Source of the DNA: Apteryx mantelli
Taxonomy: Eukaryota > Chordata > Aves > Apterygiformes > Apterygidae
Direction of reading: 5' to 3'
Assembly (NCBI RefSeq): GCF_036417845.1
Contig: NC_089981.1
Coordinates: 84,485,268-84,549,267, forward strand
DNA: 64,000 bases
In this document: piece after piece, positions 58,701 to 64,000 of the stretch
How the letters are laid out: each line of letters begins with the position of its first letter
Numbering within the stretch: the stretch's first letter is position 1
Notes under the pieces: model-generated
Database searches by the model: none
What the model was told of the DNA's origin: nothing
The model's input: only the letters and a program-made list of their open reading frames with translations
Made by a program: the position numbers and the translations under genes

Positions 58701-61700
58701 GAGGCAATAATACAACTGCTTGCAAAAAGAAGAAAATAAGATATTTACTGCAAAGATGGCTTTATTCAGTTGATCTCCCCCAGTCATACTGGAGGAGAAA
58801 AAAAAAGAAAAAATAATAATCAACCGTTAAGTGTCTGGCATAGAAAGAGGCAACGGCACAGCAGCCTGAGCACAGAACGGGAGGTCCCCCTCAGGCTTGA
58901 GCTGCAAAGTTTGCAGGGCAGGAGGAACCCCTTGCTGTACCATACCCAGCACCACATTATCCCAGGTGCTGATTTGGGTTCTGGAGCACAAACACCTACT
59001 GATAACGGTGGCAGGGAATTCTGCCTAAAAAGCAGTATTAAACCATTGACATTAGCAGACATAACTGCTGTTTAAGCAGATGCTGGGTTTCACAGCAAGT
59101 GCCATGTTTGATCAGTGACTCGGTACCTGCTGCTTTGCCATAGGTGCTGATTAAGGAAACAGCAGGGAAGGAGTAGCAGCTTTGCAACACGGAAGATGGT
59201 ATTTATGTGACAGATGCAGGATGCTGAATGCCCTTCTCCAAGGGCACATCATGTAGGAAGAGCACAGACAATTTCCAAGACTGTCAGAATAAAAATAAGG
59301 AAAAAGAATGACAGGATGCCATTCACCCAGCAAAATCCCTGGTCACTGCAAGAAGTATCTCCCAGAACCCATTAAAAATAAGCTCTAAGTCATCATTACA
59401 GTGGCAAGATTTTTACATGGCAATCAAACAGTTGGCTATTAAGGTGATAATAGGCTGTAGGGGAAATAAAACTGTAAGTATATTAAAAAACAGGCACCAA
59501 TCTGGGGAGAATTTATCAGCTGACACTAAGAAATCAGCAAGCTGAGACAGTAGAGCAGGGAAATGACCCCACTTGCACTGCCAGCAGCACACAGACCCGC
59601 TGCTGGGCCTGCCCAGGGCAGAGGAACAACAACCGGCACGCCGAGGAGTGCCCTGTCCTGCTGCCAGCAGTGCTCACTGCCTTGCTCCCCAACCTCCCTC
59701 TCGGCATTTGGCTGGGGGTTCGGGTCACTGCAGGGTAGACCGCAGTGGCAAGACTGCTACTCTTCAGATGGCGGTGCCTAGAGTGGAGCCAGGCTTTCAC
59801 TTATTCTTTTGCTCAGCACTCGCTCAACTCTTCAGATGACTCCGATTTTTGCATCTCTCAGTTGTTCCCAACTACTTTTCTGTGAACTGCCCTAATCCTG
59901 CAACGGGAACTGCACAGGCAAGAACCCCCCTGGCTTTTAGTTGAGCCATTTCAGGGTCCTCGTGTATCCCTTCAAGGTACTCAACAGCATCAGCGCAGGA
60001 CTGGTCAACCTGAAAGACCTACGGGCCTTTGGGGTGAACACCCATGAAAAAAATGGCACTTCTCTGCTCCAAGCAGGCTCTGCAGAGGGATGAGAAGACA
60101 CATGTTCATACAAGAGCCCTTTCTTGGACTGACTTTCCCCCCATCCTGACAAAGGGCCTCAGACGCATCACTCCGGATCACACTTCTGATCTGAGTTCTC
60201 TCTCACCTTCCGGTTTCTAACCTAAATACAAAGTAATGTACAAAGAAGAATAACCCCCAAACCAGAAGAGTCCATTTTCTGCACTCATGTCTCAGGACAG
60301 AGGTTGGCAGCAAATGCAGGGTTCACCTTCTTACCACGCATACAGAAGCACGGACACAGTATTGCGTGTTTGTATTATTGCCATTACAGGAGCAGGGCCT
60401 AGAACGTTATTTTGACCACTGCTCAGTCGGCCAAGTCAGCGTAGTGAGATTTCCACATTTTTTATAGAAAATTCTGACAAAAGCTTCTGTTGCAGTTCCC
60501 TAACCTGCTTCTGTGATGAGATGCTAGAAGAAGGACCACCCTGGAGAGGCAGAGAACCACCTCATCTGGCTGAAGAAGCCATGAAGAAGCAGCCAGAATT
60601 CCTACTGACTTAGCATTGCCACACCATTTTATAAATAATTGTACCACTATCTTGATAGAAACAAGAGAATGTCAAAACACGCAACGATGGAAGACTGCTC
60701 AAAGATGCTACAAAATCAAGATATGGGTAAATGATACAGTTGCATCTGCAGGACCAAAGAGGTAAAATCACATCCAAGTCCTGGAAGGTGGGGGAGGCAT
60801 CAACATACAATCATAATAAGGAATATTTTAAATACAACTTACAAAATAACATAGATCTAACACAGGAGTGCAGCAGAAGAAAGGAAGAGAAAGAGAGCCC
60901 TATAGAAACAGGCCTGCCCACCAGTCCCAGGACAAATATCACAAGTACAAACATGCTTCCACAATAGTTTTCAGTCCTACACATGAGAAAACAATGTTGG
61001 ACACGTATAGAAAACATGACCTTCTCATGTCATACCAATTCACTAGGACACAATCCTCTTGCCTTTCTGCCTTAAACTCTTTTGCCTAATGTTTAGTGAG
61101 CTGTTTAATAGCTGCAGGGTTCCAGCCCTTAAATGTCTGAATTTCAGACTGGGCTCCAACAAATTTTTATGCATGTGTAACTTTAAACATCTGAGTATTT
61201 AATTCACTAGGAGAAGGTTGGCATGTACATCTTTACCAAATCAGGACTGAAATACTCTCCTGCATGGATCTGTAAAGCACCTCAGAAAGTCAGTGCATGT
61301 TTTTAGCAGCTAATTTTCACAACTTCCATCTCTGAATTATGAAGGTGAACAGCAATAAAAAAATAGATAAGATAATAGATAATAGATAAGATTAAGTCTG
61401 CACATGAAATTCTTTGCTACCTATACTGAAAAACATAACTCAGCTAAACAGGGGAAGGGTGACACTAGCATCAGACAAGCTAACTACCAGTTTATAGCTG
61501 AAGTCCTGTCCCAAAAGTCTCTACTGGCCTGGAAATGGGGTTCCCAACCCATGTCAGGAATCGTGTGATGTCCTTGCTGATCTACACATTCCCTCTATTG
61601 CTACTGCCATCACCATACTGCATCTCCCTTTTTACTTATGGGAGGGAGGAGGGGAAAAAAAATGGATTTTGAGTACCTTACTTCCAAACTGCCACATTCT

Positions 61701-63638
61701 ACTTACCAAAGACAGAAAAAGATGGCCTACAAAAACAAATAGTTCCTACAGTTCAGTTTCCTGCTTTAATATGCTGCAAGTGCAATCCATGATCAAATGC
61801 TCTTGTTTTAGTGTTTCCTGATTTAAGATTCAAGAAAGCTTCACCAAAAATTCAGTTGAACCAAGAAATAAAGCAAGGGTTTTGGTTTCCACACTACCGT
61901 CTTGGAATCCAATAACAACCCACCTCCCACCTCTATGCTGCTGAGAATTAACTGAAAAATATAGCTATATAGAGGTGGGTTTTTAATACTTCTGCTGGAT
62001 GGAATTCTATTTGATGCTGTTAAGCTTTGATGACATACCCCAATGACTTGCTTGGAAGAAATCCATTTAGCAAGCTTGCAAATCATGCTGTTTCAGTTCT
62101 GTGAGTGCCCATGAGAAATGTGCATTTTCAATCATAAAAGCTGTAGAAACAAAATGGAACTTTGAGACACAGACAGATGAATTCCTTATCACGGCTTGGC
62201 TCTGTTCACAGAACATGTGCTTACCATTTCAAACTCCGGAAAACTATTTACAGGAATCTGAAATACGAGACTAAATCCAAAAGTAAAAAATAGTAAAAAA
62301 TAGATAAATTTCTAGAAGATGCATTTTTTTCCTTTTCAAAGGCAAAATGGAGAGTCTGATTAAAAACAAAGCAAAAAAAAAAACCCAAAACCCCAACCCC
62401 CCCCCACAGCCTCTAGTTTGTTCCTAGGATTAGAAATGCTTGTAATATGATCTATGCACAGGGTGCCAGAATTACAGCGGTCGTCTTATGTTTATGTGGC
62501 AAGATACTTCAGTTCTGGGGAAGGAAAAGCAAACAGTTTGCACTTTCTTCACCTCTCACAAATTGTCCTTGAACGGGAACAACGGAGACTGCAGTGGGGA
62601 TGGACACTTAGCACATCCCACTGCCACAGTGTAATCCCTACCAGCACCGGATCTTTGAACCACACTGCCAAGCATTCAAATGCTTCCAAAAAAACCCACC
62701 AGTCATGTCAAGCTGGGAGAGAACATAAATCTGTGTCAATCAGTGTAACTCTATATGGAGTTTGGAAAACAGTCTGAAAAATGGTCTTCACTGGGCATTT
62801 TCTGATCTACTTGCTTAAAAATTCAGTTCATTTCTGTAGGAGGCAGTCAACGACAATGACAGCACCTTCAAGTTAAATGCATTTGTTCCCAAGAAGAGAA
62901 TTAAAGAAACATGTGTCATGCTCAGCATTGCTGAAAGTAAGACTTGACACAGTTATTTTCCCGGTACAACGAGACATCGGCCTCTCCCACTGGCCAGGAT
63001 TGTCTCATTATTTCCTTGTCCTCTCTCCTTGCCTGTGTATCCATCTGTTGTTTCTTGTGTTATACTTAGTTTGTCAGCTGGCTGGAGCAGCAATGTTCTC
63101 GATTCTGTTACAGTACTTTGTTCAGCACAGTGCAGTTCTGATCCAAGCCTACAGCTCTGGGCACAAGAACAGTACAGCTCATTTGCTATTTACACTGCAA
63201 CAAAAGGGACCTAAATTATAGATTAGCATCACAAAAAACCTAGCAGATTCACAAAGCACTCAGAACTTAGTTTCATGAAGGTTTTCTCTTGCAGCAAAGC
63301 TGGTTTAAGAAGTTCTTGCCCTCCTAACCACATTTCATTCTCCTGTCAGTTGTTCCAGTGCATCTCTTTGATGCCATGCTGTAGCAAACTGACGCAGGTT
63401 AAAAAAACATCTCCCCCTTCCCAGAAAAGGGTTGCTGTTCTTTAAACCATTAATCATGTCAATAACCTGATTTATGGTACCATTCCACAGACAGCTGCAC
63501 CAGCACAACCAAGCAGATACACTGTGACAAGCCACCAGCAGCAGAGGAGAACTTCTAGAGCAGCTTTACCACTAGAGAAAATGTTCATGAAATTGCATGC
63601 TGGAAACCAGCTCCCAATAATGCTGTCTCATCTGTACC

Positions 63639-63662
63639 TTTTTTTTTTTCTTTTTTTTTTTT
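63639..63662. repeat. Poly(T) tract
   Basis: Two T runs of 11 and 12 bases separated by one C. Intergenic. Confidence 0.9.
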
Positions 63663-64000
63663 AAGTGATGTTCTACTTTGCATGAAGCCTGCCACACTTT
63701 TACCCCCCTACACACACCCAAATCTGCTATCTACACATCTGTCAGAACAGACAAGAATACAACTCTATAATGTGCTAAAGAGACTGCCTATAAAGTTGAA
63801 TCCTCTGGATATTACTGACCTTGAATGGTTCAAGCTCTCTCTTGTTCCATTTATCCTTGTAGATTCTGCAGCCAAATCAACTGAACCTTGTAGTCAGTGA
63901 GACCAAAATAAAACAAAGAGGAACTTCTAATCTTTCTCTGTTAAGGAGAAATGAAATCAGTGCAGGCTCCATAAAACAAGAGTAATGGGAACTGTTCATG

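Larger units (their letters stand above)
49501..64000. other. Gene-free region, distal upstream of DACT1
   Basis: Apart from the avian CR1 at 53.2 kb, the hAT-like fossil at 55.57 kb, a possible MITE remnant near 54.1 kb and homopolymer tracts, nothing is recognised. Base composition becomes AT-rich from about 53.7 kb to the end. Open frames stay at or below about 180 codons; the longest is the CR1 reading frame. No exons of the expected upstream neighbour (the KIAA0586 side) could be identified. Confidence 0.6.

Noticed and set aside
55000-64000. Exons of KIAA0586/TALPID3 expected upstream of DACT1 by synteny
   Set aside because: I looked for coding stretches bounded by splice sites on the minus strand and recognised none. 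The neighbour probably lies beyond the window.
1-64000. tRNA or rRNA genes, CRISPR arrays, bacterial operons, or an intact endogenous retrovirus
   Set aside because: No cloverleaf-type genes, evenly spaced direct repeats with spacers, paired LTRs or retroviral reading frames were seen, and the sequence is clearly vertebrate.

Overview
The window looks like a single-gene developmental locus from a bird. Three things point there: vertebrate-type introns with GT-AG junctions, a GC-rich first exon inside a CpG island, and a 5'-truncated CR1 retroposon at about 53.2-53.65 kb whose 3' end has the avian form (the GGTTGGACTAGATGATCTCC motif followed by an ATTCTGTG-like tail). Species cannot be determined. 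Several older amniote repeats, including an ancient CR1/L3-like LINE and short DNA-transposon-like elements, are also recognisable.

The only protein-coding gene I can support is DACT1 (Dapper1, a Dishevelled-binding Wnt/planar-polarity modulator) on the minus strand. I rebuilt it as four coding exons: exon 1 22551-22892, exon 2 20313-20445, exon 3 18540-18695 and exon 4 14344-16202. All junctions are GT-AG and the phases are consistent. The CDS is 2490 bases and encodes 829 residues, against 836 in human. The protein has the N-terminal leucine-zipper/coiled-coil region, basic nuclear-localisation-like clusters and the C-terminal MTTV PDZ ligand. The 3' UTR runs to about 13.49 kb, with two AATAAA signals. 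The promoter CpG island spans about 22.18-23.45 kb and holds GGC and GGA trinucleotide repeats just upstream of the start codon.

Layout: 1-13.48 kb is intergenic, downstream of DACT1, with a few old repeats. 13.49-23.45 kb is the DACT1 transcription unit and promoter; intron 2 contains an ancient antisense CR1-type LINE. 23.45-40 kb is gene-free and AT/GC mixed, with MIR-like and MITE-like remnants. 40-49.5 kb is gene-free but unusually CpG-rich, mixed with homeodomain-site-rich AT stretches that look like candidate conserved non-coding elements, and it contains a 340-bp homopurine minisatellite. 49.5-64 kb is gene-free, with the avian CR1 and a hAT-like fossil. The 40 kb without recognisable exons upstream of DACT1 is best read as a candidate regulatory landscape, which is inference. 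In other tetrapods DACT1 lies between DAAM1 and the KIAA0586/TIMM9 side (recalled synteny), but no exon of those neighbours was recognised.

I found no novel multi-gene system. The strongest items are a Cys at residue 234, where the mammalian protein (from memory) has the Arg of a 14-3-3/PKA motif, the trinucleotide repeats in the DACT1 leader, the higher-order homopurine array, and the CpG-rich gene-free upstream block.
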